Assembly (NCBI GenBank): GCA_937858715.1 | Contig: CALLZY010000088.1 | Coordinates: 1 to 37,464, forward strand | Direction: 5' to 3' | DNA length: 37,464 nt | Origin: an uncultured Chitinophagaceae bacterium | GTDB taxonomy: Bacteria; Bacteroidota; Bacteroidia; Chitinophagales; Chitinophagaceae | Notes under the pieces: model-generated | Databases searched by the model: none | What the model was told of the DNA's origin: nothing | The model's input: only the letters and a program-made list of their open reading frames with translations | Part shown: positions 8,197-16,530 of the stretch, piece by piece | How positions within the stretch are numbered: position 1 is the first letter of the stretch | How the letters are laid out: each line of letters starts with the position of its first letter | Made by a program: the position numbers and the translations under genes

Positions 8197-9603
8197 TTAA
8201 TGTTTAATATTCGGCTTCTCCAGCCCGTAACCTTTTTTACGGTCTTCCATCTTTAGCATAAAAGCAAAAAATATTGCCAGAAAACCAAAGCAGGCAAATA
8301 TCAGCATTGGGATGGTGTAATTGTACTGTATATACGTTTCTTCTTTCCCTTCTACCATTTTAGTAACTGTGCCAGTTATACAATACTTATCAAGCACCCA
8401 TCCAATAAGTAATGGCACACCCATCAATCCCCAGTTTTGCACAAAAAAAGTTAAGGCATAAGCAGTTCCTAATTTTTTCTCTGGTATTATTTTGGCTACG
8501 GATGGCCACATGGCTGACGGCACAAGCGAAAAGCCAATTCCCAGTAATGCGACCAACCCTATTGCAACGGGCAGGCTGTTAAGCGATGGTATAGAGAAAA
8601 GCAGATGCACAACCAGCAGGATTACTGAACCGATAATCATAATTGTGGCACCCTTGCCTTTTTTATCATATAGACTGCCGAAGAAAGGGGTGAGGAACAA
8701 AGCTGCAAGTGGTAATAGTGCTGGTATATAACCTGCAAAGTCATCTGAAATTTGAAACTTTTGCTGCATAAGGCTCACAGCGTATTTTATGAAAGGAAAC
8801 ACTGCTGAATAAAACAATACACATAGAATTGTTATCAGCCAGAAGGCTTTATTTTTTGAGATATCCAGAATATCAGAAAACCTAAACTCATCATTTTGCT
8901 GTATACCTGCATCAATGTCTTCTTTATCTAATTTTTTGTCCATTACAGTAAAAAGAATAAACACAAGCAGGCCCACACAAAGCAAGAAGAGGGAAAGCAA
9001 TACAGGAAAACTGATATTTCCTGTCATCTTAACTAATGGAATTGGGGTGAACATGGCCAGTGCAGTACCAATCCTTCCTGTTGAGGTGTTCAGGCCAATG
9101 GCCAATGCCATTTCCTTTCCTTTAAACCAGCGGACAACCGCCTTATTTGCTGTAATACCAAACGTTTCGCAACCCACGCCAAAAACAGCGAAGCCAACAC
9201 CCGCCATTGCAGCAGAAGTTTTAGTATTGCCGAAAAAAGTTAATGAACCAATATGCAAGCCCATGCCATCTCCAAAGTATCCGTTTATGGCAAGGTATTT
9301 TATAAATGCTCCTGCAAGCATTACAATGATTGATATAATACCTGTAAGTCGGATGCCCATCTTATCAAGGAACATCCCGCCAAATAACAACATAAGTAAG
9401 AATACATTAAACCATCCGTAGCCACTGGTAAAAAGGCCATACTCAGAAGCTGACCAATTGAGCTTTCTCTGTAATCCATCCTGTAGCGGGGCCATCGCAT
9501 CGGTGAGATAATACATGCACATCATGGTAAACGAAACGAGGATGAGCACCGTCCATCTCGCCGTTTTCGATTCCCGCAGGGAAGTTGCTTGCTTTTCAGC
9601 CAT
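8197..9603 (-). CDS. MFS transporter resembling MFSD1 (putative dipeptide transporter)
   Basis: A 468-residue major facilitator protein with about 12 hydrophobic segments. Its N-terminal half reads MYYLTDAMAPLQDGL, then YGLFTSGYGWFNVFLL and GGMFLDKMGIR. After that come GCETFGITANKAVVRWFKGK and EMALAIGLNTSTGRIGTA. From memory, the same order of residues occurs in animal MFSD1: a D-x-x-A-x-LQ segment, a Y-x-W-x-NV-x-L segment, GG-x3-D-x3-GIR, and WFKGKE-x-x-L-x-x-GL-x-x-S-x-x-RIG. MFSD1 is a lysosomal dipeptide uniporter. Neighbouring peptide transporters and PepD fit such a role, but bacterial members are usually annotated only as MFS. The C-terminus (KMEDRKKGYGLEKPNIKH) is polar. It is closed by the terminator at 8112-8158. 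Substrate is inference. Confidence 0.7.
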   Translation of the reverse strand: MAEKQATSLRESKTARWTVLILVSFTMMCMYYLTDAMAPLQDGLQRKLNWSASEYGLFTSGYGWFNVFLLMLLFGGMFLDKMGIRLTGIISIIVMLAGAFIKYLAINGYFGDGMGLHIGSLTFFGNTKTSAAMAGVGFAVFGVGCETFGITANKAVVRWFKGKEMALAIGLNTSTGRIGTALAMFTPIPLVKMTGNISFPVLLSLFLLCVGLLVFILFTVMDKKLDKEDIDAGIQQNDEFRFSDILDISKNKAFWLITILCVLFYSAVFPFIKYAVSLMQQKFQISDDFAGYIPALLPLAALFLTPFFGSLYDKKGKGATIMIIGSVILLVVHLLFSIPSLNSLPVAIGLVALLGIGFSLVPSAMWPSVAKIIPEKKLGTAYALTFFVQNWGLMGVPLLIGWVLDKYCITGTVTKMVEGKEETYIQYNYTIPMLIFACFGFLAIFFAFMLKMEDRKKGYGLEKPNIKH

Positions 9604-9634
9604 ATTAAAATTTTAGAGTGGTTGTATCAGAGAC

Positions 9635-9651
9635 ATTAAGTTGCTAATGTA
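9635..9651 (-). promoter_or_regulatory. Shared upstream motif, copy 2
   Basis: The plus strand reads ATTAAGTTGCTAATGTA, ending 31 bases before the start codon at 9603. It matches 8096-8112 at 16 of 17 bases. It lies in the 175-base divergent region between the MFSD1-like gene and the first OPT gene; nothing else clear is seen in that region. Confidence 0.4.
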
Positions 9652-9778
9652 TTAAATTTAACCGGAAAGAGAAGGTCTTTTTATAGTGCCAAAATCGCCG
9701 TACCGGCTTGTTTTCCTTGAATTTATTTCACTAACTTGCCTCAATTAATTTTCTGCCTCCTCACATAAAAACTGCTGT

Positions 9779-11881
9779 ATGAGCAACTCCTCCGAACAAA
9801 AAAAGTTTGTGCCTTTTGTTTCGCCTGAATCCAACATGGCTGAGTTTACAATAAAGGCACTGGTAATTGGTCTGGTAATGTCAGTAATACTTGGTGCCGC
9901 CAATGCCTATTTGGGACTAAGGGCCGGTATGACGATTGCCGCCACTTACCCCGCCGCCGTTATTGGCATGGCCTTATTAAAAGTGCTGAAAGGAACAATC
10001 CTTGAAGAAAACTTTGCCCGTACCGTTGGGTCAATTGGAGAGTCTGTTGCTGCCGGTGCCATCTTTACGCTGCCGGCATTTTTTATTGCCGGTTTGTGGG
10101 ATCCATTCTTCACAACCGGACATTTTATTACTTCCACCATCATTCTTATTGCCGGTGGTATCCTCGGTATTATGTTCGTGGCGTTGCTGCGCAAAGTAAT
10201 GGTGGAAGATGTGGAATTGCCTTTCCCTGAATCAGTGGCTGCAGCGGAAATCCACAAGTCGGGCCGCAACAGCGGCGGTGGCTCCAAATATCTTTTTGGC
10301 GCTATGGGTCTCGGTGCGTTGATACAGGCATTGGGACAAATGAACTTTTTCAAAATCAGCTACGACAAGTTTATTTCCCTTAAAGAACAACTCATTCCGA
10401 GTACAGCCATTAAAGTTAAGGGTGGTGCTTTGCTGAGTGCCCCGGCTGTTAGCCCCGCCTATATGGGTGTTGGTTATATCATCGGTCCCAAATTGGGTGC
10501 TCTTAATTTCAGTGGAGGTTTGCTGGCATGGGGATTACTCACACCAGTTTTATACTATTTTATCGCCCCTTATATTGATGCGGCTTTTTTGAACCTGTGG
10601 GCACATGAATTTGCAACGGCAAATGGTAAAATATCAGAGTCAGAAGCACTGGCTAAAGTAAGCAATCCTGAATTTCAGATTGCACAGATATGGAGATTGG
10701 TGGTTCGGCCGATCGCTATCGGCGGAATGCTGATGGGTGCCGGTTTCACCTTATTTAAAATGAGGAAAAGCCTCAGCACCGGTATTTCCCGTTCTATCAG
10801 TGATGTAAAAAAGGCAGCAACGGGTGGCGGTACGTCAGTAAGGACAGAGAAGGACATTAATTTCTCTTACATCATGCTTGGTATTTTAGGAGTTGCTATT
10901 GCCACTTTCTGCATTACTTTCTTCCTGTTTGAAACATCATTCCTTGCAGCATTTGTTGCCTCAACAGTGATGATAATACTGGCATTCTTTTTCGCTGCCA
11001 TTTCCGGATACCTTGTTGGAATTATGGGTTCCAGCAATAACCCTATCAGCGGTTTAACACTTACTGCATTGGTGGTAACAGCTCTCATTTTAGTATTGAT
11101 GGGAGTAGATGCCAAGAGCGGCGGAGTAGCGGCTGTATTAGGTGTTGCCGCCATCGTTTGTGTATCCGCTGCTGTTGCCGGTGAAATGCTGCAGGATTTA
11201 AAAGCAGGACATATCTTAGGCGGTACGCCATGGAAAATGCAGGTGGGAGATATTATTGGTGTTATACTGGCGGGCAGTGTGATGTTCTTTGTACTTAACT
11301 TTTTAAACGAGGCCGATATTGCACAAGGCAAGATGGCCGTTGAACAAGGTGGCGGATATGTGGGTGGTTTTGGCAGTAAAAACCTTGCAGCACCACAGGC
11401 CGGTTTGATGGCGATGCTGTCAAAAGGAATAGTAGGTGGTGGTATGACATGGCCACTGATTATATTTGGTATGCTGATGGGCTTTGCCTTAATCCTGATG
11501 CAGGTTAAAAGCCCGATGCTGATAAGTGTGGGCATGTACCTTCCGCTTGAAACTACGTTTGCCATCTTCATCGGTGGTTTGGTGAAAGGCATAGTTGATA
11601 TGGTGGTTAAAAAGAAAAACTTTAACGCTGCACAGATAGCAAGAGTGGAAAATGTAGGCGTATTGCTGGCGGCTGGTCTGATTGCCGGAGAGGCACTTAC
11701 AGGACTTGCTTTTGCTCCGTTTAAGATTGCAAATATTAATATCACGCAAAACATCTATTCCAATCCTCACATAGTTATTGGTATAGCGATAATAATACTG
11801 GTAGCGATAGGAATGATACAAATACCTGTTAAGAATGCCGGCAGTCCGGATGAACCGGCACCACCAACTGCGAACTTTTAA
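9779..11881 (+). CDS. OPT-family oligopeptide transporter
   Basis: A 700-residue, highly hydrophobic protein of the oligopeptide transporter (OPT) superfamily, bacterial group. Family features are AAYLGLRAGMTIAATYPAAV-like text near residues 40-65 (read here as NAYLGLRAGMTIAATYP), GSIGESVAAGAIFTLPAFF at about 83-101, VELPFPESVAAAEIHKSG at about 145-162, and the C-terminal SPMLISVGMYLPLETTFAIF. The C-terminus is a short polar tail rich in Pro and Ala. OPT proteins carry out proton-driven uptake of peptides longer than those handled by POT, or of metal chelates. It starts a plus-strand group with pepD and a second OPT gene, divergent from the POT/MFS group. Peptide substrate is inferred from context. 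Confidence 0.92.
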   Translation: MSNSSEQKKFVPFVSPESNMAEFTIKALVIGLVMSVILGAANAYLGLRAGMTIAATYPAAVIGMALLKVLKGTILEENFARTVGSIGESVAAGAIFTLPAFFIAGLWDPFFTTGHFITSTIILIAGGILGIMFVALLRKVMVEDVELPFPESVAAAEIHKSGRNSGGGSKYLFGAMGLGALIQALGQMNFFKISYDKFISLKEQLIPSTAIKVKGGALLSAPAVSPAYMGVGYIIGPKLGALNFSGGLLAWGLLTPVLYYFIAPYIDAAFLNLWAHEFATANGKISESEALAKVSNPEFQIAQIWRLVVRPIAIGGMLMGAGFTLFKMRKSLSTGISRSISDVKKAATGGGTSVRTEKDINFSYIMLGILGVAIATFCITFFLFETSFLAAFVASTVMIILAFFFAAISGYLVGIMGSSNNPISGLTLTALVVTALILVLMGVDAKSGGVAAVLGVAAIVCVSAAVAGEMLQDLKAGHILGGTPWKMQVGDIIGVILAGSVMFFVLNFLNEADIAQGKMAVEQGGGYVGGFGSKNLAAPQAGLMAMLSKGIVGGGMTWPLIIFGMLMGFALILMQVKSPMLISVGMYLPLETTFAIFIGGLVKGIVDMVVKKKNFNAAQIARVENVGVLLAAGLIAGEALTGLAFAPFKIANINITQNIYSNPHIVIGIAIIILVAIGMIQIPVKNAGSPDEPAPPTANF

Positions 11882-11885
11882 TGTA

Positions 11886-12444
11886 GTTACACAGAGGTTC
11901 TCAGAGGATTCACAGAGAACCTCAGAGAATGATTAAGTTCATTGAAACGGTTATCCTCATCCTGAAAGTTCAACTAATGGAAATAAATAGTATAACAGAA
12001 AAAATTATTGGATGCGCCATTGAAGTACATAAGCAGTTAGGACCGGGTATGCTCGAATCGGCATATGAAGAGTGCCTGTATTATGAGCTTACCAGTGCAG
12101 GGTTGCAGATTGAGAGACAAAAGGCGGTTCCGGTAGTATATAAGGAAGTAAAATTAGATTGTGGCTACAGGATTGATTTGCTGGTTGAAAATGCGATTGT
12201 TGTAGAATTAAAAGTTGCTGATGGTTTCAACCCCGTTCATGAGGCTCAGATATTAACGTATATGAAGTTTGCTGAAAAGAAAACCGGGTTGCTGATAAAC
12301 TTCAATGTAACATTACTGAAAAATGGGATAAAGAGATATGTAAGATGGTAGGCACTAATTCGGAAATTCTTGCACAGAGCTTCTCAGAGGAATACAGAAA
12401 ATCTCTGTGCAACTCTGTGAATACTCAGTGGTTCTCTGTGTAAC
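11886..12444. mobile_element. Putative repeat-bounded cassette carrying the GxxExxY gene
   Basis: The left edge 11886-11917 begins GTTACACAGAG, and the reverse complement of the right edge 12413-12444 begins with the same 11 bases. Over 32 bases the two ends agree at 26. Both ends hold repeated CAGAG words about 10-11 bases apart. An inner hairpin, GCACAGAG at 12372-12379 with CTCTGTGC at 12403-12410, lies on the right. There is no transposase. From memory, GxxExxY genes in many genomes have such flanks. No target-site duplication is obvious. Confidence 0.5.
11977..12351 (+). CDS. GxxExxY protein
   Basis: A 124-residue small protein of the GxxExxY family (TIGR04256), whose function is not established. 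The name motif is seen as G24-M-L-E27-S-A-Y30. The fold looks nuclease-like: RIDLL with D67 and VELKV with E78 and K80 resemble a PD-(D/E)xK core. I start it at the ATG at 11977, giving MEINSITEKIIGCAIEVHK, the usual family N-terminus. The open frame from 11929 adds 16 hydrophobic residues that lie in the repeat-rich flank. The gene fills a cassette with inverted ends and separates the first OPT gene from the PqqD-like gene. It probably has nothing to do with peptide uptake. Confidence 0.88.
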   Translation: MEINSITEKIIGCAIEVHKQLGPGMLESAYEECLYYELTSAGLQIERQKAVPVVYKEVKLDCGYRIDLLVENAIVVELKVADGFNPVHEAQILTYMKFAEKKTGLLINFNVTLLKNGIKRYVRW

Positions 12445-12456
12445 AAAAATGAAAAA

Positions 12457-12807
12457 TTGAGAAAGAAATCAAATATCAATTACCTGGAGCTTACACCCGC
12501 ACGGGTGCATGAGCATATTATTGAAGAAAACAAATTGGTAACTGTACTGGTGCCCAGGTTTAGCAGCAGGTTTTGGAAAAAGATACTGGCAGGCCGTGTT
12601 AAAAACCAGTTCATCAACCTTAACCTTGACGAACTGGGCTCTGCCACCTGGCTGCAGATTGACGGCAATAAAAATGTGGCACAGATTTGTGAGAGCCTTA
12701 CAAACCACTTTGGTGAAGACTTCGTTCAGGCAGAGGAAAGAACAATAAAGTTTATGTCGCAACTGTACCTGAACAAGATGATTAAGTTTAAGGAATTGAA
12801 GAAATAG
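12457..12807 (+). CDS. PqqD-like small protein
   Basis: A 116-residue protein with the PqqD (RiPP recognition element) look: N-LDELGSATWLQIDGNKNVAQI in the middle and a C-terminal helix with FVQAEERTIKFMSQLYLNKMI. PqqD-type domains bind leader peptides for modifying enzymes, and in Bacteroidota many are free-standing with unknown partners. No radical SAM enzyme or precursor peptide lies nearby. The only in-frame start is TTG at 12457, 13 bases past the repeat cassette. An ATG at 12449 is followed by five A and is out of frame by one base; a sixth A would give MKKLRKKSN. A homopolymer error, or a real TTG start, is possible. Downstream is pepD, 136 bases away. Confidence 0.65.
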   Translation: MRKKSNINYLELTPARVHEHIIEENKLVTVLVPRFSSRFWKKILAGRVKNQFINLNLDELGSATWLQIDGNKNVAQICESLTNHFGEDFVQAEERTIKFMSQLYLNKMIKFKELKK

Positions 12808-12825
12808 ATTGTGTTGTGCAGAGAC

Positions 12826-12872
12826 GCAAAAGTTTTGCTGAGCTGCGAACGGGACGATGAAAGGAGCGTCGC
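12826..12872. repeat. REP-like hairpin region before pepD
   Basis: GCAAAAGTTTTGC at 12826-12838 is palindromic around its central G. Next, GCGAACG at 12845-12851 can pair with CGTCGC at 12867-12872 with one bulge. Alternatively GACG at 12853-12856 pairs with CGTC at 12867-12870. No T-run follows. It may be a dispersed intergenic repeat or part of the pepD leader. Confidence 0.4.
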
Positions 12873-12921
12873 AACTTCAGTCAAATAGTAGTACCGGCCC
12901 TGACCCGATAATAACAACTCT

Positions 12922-12929
12922 TAAATTTT
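12922..12929 (+). promoter_or_regulatory. Possible -7 box for pepD (TAAATTTT)
   Basis: TAAATTTT matches TAnnTTTG at seven of eight positions counting the two free ones. It lies 14 bases before the pepD ATG. The surrounding sequence is AT-rich, so chance is a real alternative. Confidence 0.3.
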
Positions 12930-12943
12930 AATAAACACTCACT

Positions 12944-14407
12944 ATGGCAAACAAAGTAATAAGCCACTTGTATCCCCAGCCTGTCTGGGAGATTTTTGAA
13001 AGTATTTGTGGCGTTCCCCGTCCGTCGAAGCATGAAGAAAAAATTATGGCCTGGACACTCAACTTCGCCAAAGAACATGACGTTGAGGCTTTCCAGGATA
13101 AAGCCGGCAACGTAATCCTGCGCAAACCTGCCACACCCGGAATGGAAGACCGTAAAGGTGTTGTGCTGCAAAGCCACCTTGATATGGTGCCGCAAAAAAA
13201 CAGTGATACTGTACATGATTTTGAAAAAGACTCCATTCTTCCCCGCATTGAAGATGGTTGGGTAAAAGCCACCGGCACTACGCTTGGCGCTGATAATGGT
13301 ATTGGCATGTCGGCATCGCTGGCGGTAATGGCTGCAAAAGATATTGTACATGGCCCAATTGAGTGTCTGATAACTTTTGATGAAGAAACCAGCATGGGCG
13401 GCGCAACCGCACTGGAAGGTGGTGTGCTGCAGGGCGACATTCTCATTAATCTTGACTCGGAAGACCATGGTGAAATATTTATAGGATGTGCCGGTGGTGT
13501 TAATACAACTGCAAAACTGAAGTACAGCGAAGAAACTACTGATGCTTCAATGGCGGCATACAACGTAACGGTTAAAGGATTGAAAGGCGGACACTCTGGT
13601 CTTGATATTCACCTTGGCCGTGGCAATGCCAATAAAGTGATGAACCGTGTGTTGTGGAATGCTGCAAAACAATTTGGATTGCGGGTGTCGCAAATAAGCG
13701 GCGGTTCTTTGCGAAATGCCATTCCAAGAGAAGCCTTTGCATTGGTGACTGTTCCGGCGGCCAACAAAGCTGCTTTTGAAAAATTTGTAGCTGATTTTTA
13801 TGCCGAGGTAAAAAATGAATTAGCATCAACAGATGAAGGTGTGATTATTTCTGCCGAAGCAGCAACCTTACCTGCAACAATAATGGATGCGGACAGCCAG
13901 CAGAAATTCCTGGATGCAGTTTATGCTTGTCCTAATGGTGTATTCGGTATGAGTGCGGATATGCCCGGCCTTGTAGAAACATCGAACAACCTTGCTATCG
14001 TTAAATCTGAAGGCGGCTATATCGTATTTGAGTTATTGCAAAGAAGTTCTGTAGAAACACAAAAGGACGATATCCGTAATGCTGTGTCCAGCACATTTAC
14101 ACTGATAGGCGCAGAGATAGAGCATAGTCATGATTATCCGGGATGGAAGCCAAATGTACATTCAGAAATATTGAAGGAAATGGTGGGAGTATTTAAGAAC
14201 ATGTATGGCAAAGAACCCAAACTGATGGCCGTGCATGCCGGATTGGAATGTGGCCTGCTTGGCAGGGTTTATCCCAAGTGGGATATGATTTCATTCGGAC
14301 CAACTATCCGTTCTCCGCACTCACCAGATGAAAGAGTGAATATTGAATCGGTTGGTGAGTTCTGGAAATATTTGCTGGAAACATTGAAGAACATACCCAA
14401 AAAATAA
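12944..14407 (+). CDS. pepD: Aminoacyl-histidine dipeptidase (PepD, M20C)
   Basis: A 487-residue zinc dipeptidase of MEROPS family M20C. It cleaves Xaa-His and many other dipeptides in the cytoplasm. Visible metal and catalytic motifs are QSHLDMVPQ (H78, D80), GTTLGADNGIGM (bridging D117), TFDEETSMGG (E147 as the probable general base, E148), NLDSED (D171) and VHAGLECGL (H431). The dimerisation lid lies between, around KGLKGGHSGLDIHLGRGNA. All expected ligands are present, so it should be active. It sits between PqqD-like and OPT genes and 40 bases before the second OPT gene, so the two likely form one transcript. This supports use of imported peptides as a source of amino acids. Confidence 0.96.
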   Translation: MANKVISHLYPQPVWEIFESICGVPRPSKHEEKIMAWTLNFAKEHDVEAFQDKAGNVILRKPATPGMEDRKGVVLQSHLDMVPQKNSDTVHDFEKDSILPRIEDGWVKATGTTLGADNGIGMSASLAVMAAKDIVHGPIECLITFDEETSMGGATALEGGVLQGDILINLDSEDHGEIFIGCAGGVNTTAKLKYSEETTDASMAAYNVTVKGLKGGHSGLDIHLGRGNANKVMNRVLWNAAKQFGLRVSQISGGSLRNAIPREAFALVTVPAANKAAFEKFVADFYAEVKNELASTDEGVIISAEAATLPATIMDADSQQKFLDAVYACPNGVFGMSADMPGLVETSNNLAIVKSEGGYIVFELLQRSSVETQKDDIRNAVSSTFTLIGAEIEHSHDYPGWKPNVHSEILKEMVGVFKNMYGKEPKLMAVHAGLECGLLGRVYPKWDMISFGPTIRSPHSPDERVNIESVGEFWKYLLETLKNIPKK

Positions 14408-14446
14408 CGACGTAAACCGACAAACAATAAACTTTAAATTCTCTTT

Positions 14447-16462
14447 ATGTCAGACCATGTAAAAGAAGTAAAAGGCCTTCCGGATAATGCGTATAAGGAA
14501 CTGAAACCGGGAGAAGAGTACAAACCAGTGATGCCTGCCAACCAGGTGTTTCCAGAGGTTACCACCTGGTCGGTGGTGATGGGGTTGCTGATGGCAGTGA
14601 TATTTTCTGCTGCGGCTGCTTACTCCGGGTTGAAAATCGGGCAGGTGTTTGAGGCCGCCATTCCTATTTCTATTATCGCTGTGGGAGCATCAATGGCTAC
14701 AAGAAAGAAAAATGCACTCGGGCAAAATGTCATCATTCAATCTATTGGTGCCAGCTCGGGGGTGATTGTTGCCGGTGCAGTGTTTACCATTCCCGGTTTA
14801 TACATTCTGCAGCATAAATACCCTGAGATACAAGTTAGTTTCTGGCAGATATTTTTCTCATCATTACTGGGTGGTTTCCTCGGTATTTTGTTCCTGATTC
14901 CCTTCCGCAAATACTTTGTGAAGGACATGCATGGCAAACTGCCATTCCCGGAAGCCACAGCAACCACCGAGATATTAATGACTGGCGAGAAAGGCGGGTC
15001 CCAGGCAAAACTGCTGGTTGTAGCAGGTATGATTGGCGGCTTGTTTGAGTTTGCCTTCTCTTATTTAAAATTGTGGGGTGAAGAATTTACATCAAGAATC
15101 GTTACTGCCGGAGCAACACTGGCTGAGAAATCAAAAATTGTATTTAAGCTGAGTGTCAGTCCGCTGATATTCAGTTTTGGATTTTTAGTAGGGCTTCGCT
15201 ATTCACTCATCATTACCGTGGGATCGCTGCTTTCATGGTTTGTATTTATACCATTGATAAATGAAATAGGACATCTCGCTGCTGCAAGCGGAGGCACTAA
15301 TCCTTTTGCCGAAATGCAACCTGAACAAATCTTCAGGACATATGTACGCCCAATCGGCATTGGCGCTATAGCAATGGCAGGTATCATTGGCATTATCAAA
15401 TCGTCGGGTGTAATTGCCGGTGCCTTTAAACTGGCTGCCGGCGTAGGAGGCAAAGCACACGAAGAGGCTAAAGTTGAACGTACGCAAAAGGATATGAAGA
15501 TGTCCTTTGTAATGCTGTTCATCCTGCTTACACTTGTTGCCATTTTCGTGTTTCTTCTGTTGGGTGTACACATAACAATTGTACAGGCATTAGTTGCTTT
15601 GATTACCATACTGGTAATTTCATTTTTGTTTACAACTGTTGCTGCCAATGCTATTGCAATTGTTGGTTCTAATCCTGTTTCCGGTATGACGCTGATGACA
15701 CTGATTCTTTCTTCTGCCATCTTGGTTTCTGTTGGCCTTAAAGGCTGGCAGGGCATGGTAAGTTCGCTGATTATAGGTGGCATTGTTTGTACCGCTTTAT
15801 CAATGGCCGGCGGTTTTATTACCGACCTGAAAGTTGGTTATTGGCTGGGAACAACACCCGAAAAGCAGCAGTCGTATAAATTCCTCGGTACAATATTATC
15901 GGCAGCTACTGTTGGTATAGTAATTTATATTTTGAATGATGTGTTTGGGTTTGTTGCGACTGAAGAACATAAGAACCCGATGGTGGCACCTCAGGCCAAT
16001 GCTATGGCAGCTATTATTGAACCGTTGATGTCTGGCAGTGGCGTTAGCTGGATATTGCTGACGGTTGGAGCTTTCATCTCGATTTTGATGAACTGGCTGA
16101 AAGTCTCGCCGCTTGCATTTGCCCTGGGTGTGTTTATTCCTTTACAATTAAATACTCCGCTGGTGGTTGGCGGATTACTTAATCATTGGTTTAACAAGAG
16201 TACCAAAAATGAAAAACTGGCGATTGCCAGAACCAACAGAGGTATTTTGATTTCATCAGGCTTTATTGCCGGCGCCGCACTCTTTGGAGTTATAGGCGCA
16301 GTTATCCTCTTCATCACCGGAAGTGAATCTTCTCTGTACCTCGTTCATTGGGAGAAAATTGCTAAAGGTGAAATGCTGATGGAACTGTTAGCACTTATTG
16401 CTTTTGCATTACTGCTGGTTTATTTCATCTGGGAGTCGTTCAAGGCAAAAGAAGAAGATTAG
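14447..16462 (+). CDS. OPT-family oligopeptide transporter, second copy
   Basis: A 671-residue OPT-superfamily protein, clearly related to but diverged from the one at 9779. It shows AAAAYSGLKIGQVFEAAIPI near residues 56-75, QSIGASSGVIVAGAVFTIPG near 97-116, KLPFPEATATTEILMTGEKG near 164-183, and the C-terminal SPLAFALGVFIPLQLNTPLV. About 14-16 hydrophobic segments are expected. A polar 35-residue N-terminus precedes the first segment. It follows pepD by 39 bases, and its mRNA ends at the strong hairpin at 16484. Differences in the motif text (SGLKIGQ against LGLRAGM) suggest a different substrate range from copy one. Confidence 0.92.
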   Translation: MSDHVKEVKGLPDNAYKELKPGEEYKPVMPANQVFPEVTTWSVVMGLLMAVIFSAAAAYSGLKIGQVFEAAIPISIIAVGASMATRKKNALGQNVIIQSIGASSGVIVAGAVFTIPGLYILQHKYPEIQVSFWQIFFSSLLGGFLGILFLIPFRKYFVKDMHGKLPFPEATATTEILMTGEKGGSQAKLLVVAGMIGGLFEFAFSYLKLWGEEFTSRIVTAGATLAEKSKIVFKLSVSPLIFSFGFLVGLRYSLIITVGSLLSWFVFIPLINEIGHLAAASGGTNPFAEMQPEQIFRTYVRPIGIGAIAMAGIIGIIKSSGVIAGAFKLAAGVGGKAHEEAKVERTQKDMKMSFVMLFILLTLVAIFVFLLLGVHITIVQALVALITILVISFLFTTVAANAIAIVGSNPVSGMTLMTLILSSAILVSVGLKGWQGMVSSLIIGGIVCTALSMAGGFITDLKVGYWLGTTPEKQQSYKFLGTILSAATVGIVIYILNDVFGFVATEEHKNPMVAPQANAMAAIIEPLMSGSGVSWILLTVGAFISILMNWLKVSPLAFALGVFIPLQLNTPLVVGGLLNHWFNKSTKNEKLAIARTNRGILISSGFIAGAALFGVIGAVILFITGSESSLYLVHWEKIAKGEMLMELLALIAFALLLVYFIWESFKAKEED

Positions 16463-16483
16463 GTTTCGCTTTGATTCATACAA

Positions 16484-16516
16484 AAGGGCGGCAATTAATG
16501 CCGCCCTTACTTTTTT
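16484..16516 (+). terminator. Intrinsic terminator of the pepD-OPT unit
   Basis: AAGGGCGGCA at 16484-16493 pairs fully with TGCCGCCCTT at 16499-16508 around a five-base loop, and ACTTTTTT follows. On the minus strand the stem is followed by TTTG, so it may also stop the converging DUF1501 transcript. Confidence 0.88.
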
Positions 16517-16530
16517 GCTGATATTGATTT

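Noticed and set aside
10867-11754. 295-codon open frame on the minus strand opposite the first OPT gene
   Set aside because: A shadow of OPT: the product is unusually rich in Pro, Ile and Ala, as expected from reading Gly- and Ala-rich membrane codons backward.
11886-12444. CAGAG repeats considered as a CRISPR-like array
   Set aside because: Units are short, spaced 10-11 bases, and there are no spacers of even length or cas genes.
15199-15783. 194-codon open frame opposite the second OPT gene
   Set aside because: Same reason: antisense of a hydrophobic gene and no start context.
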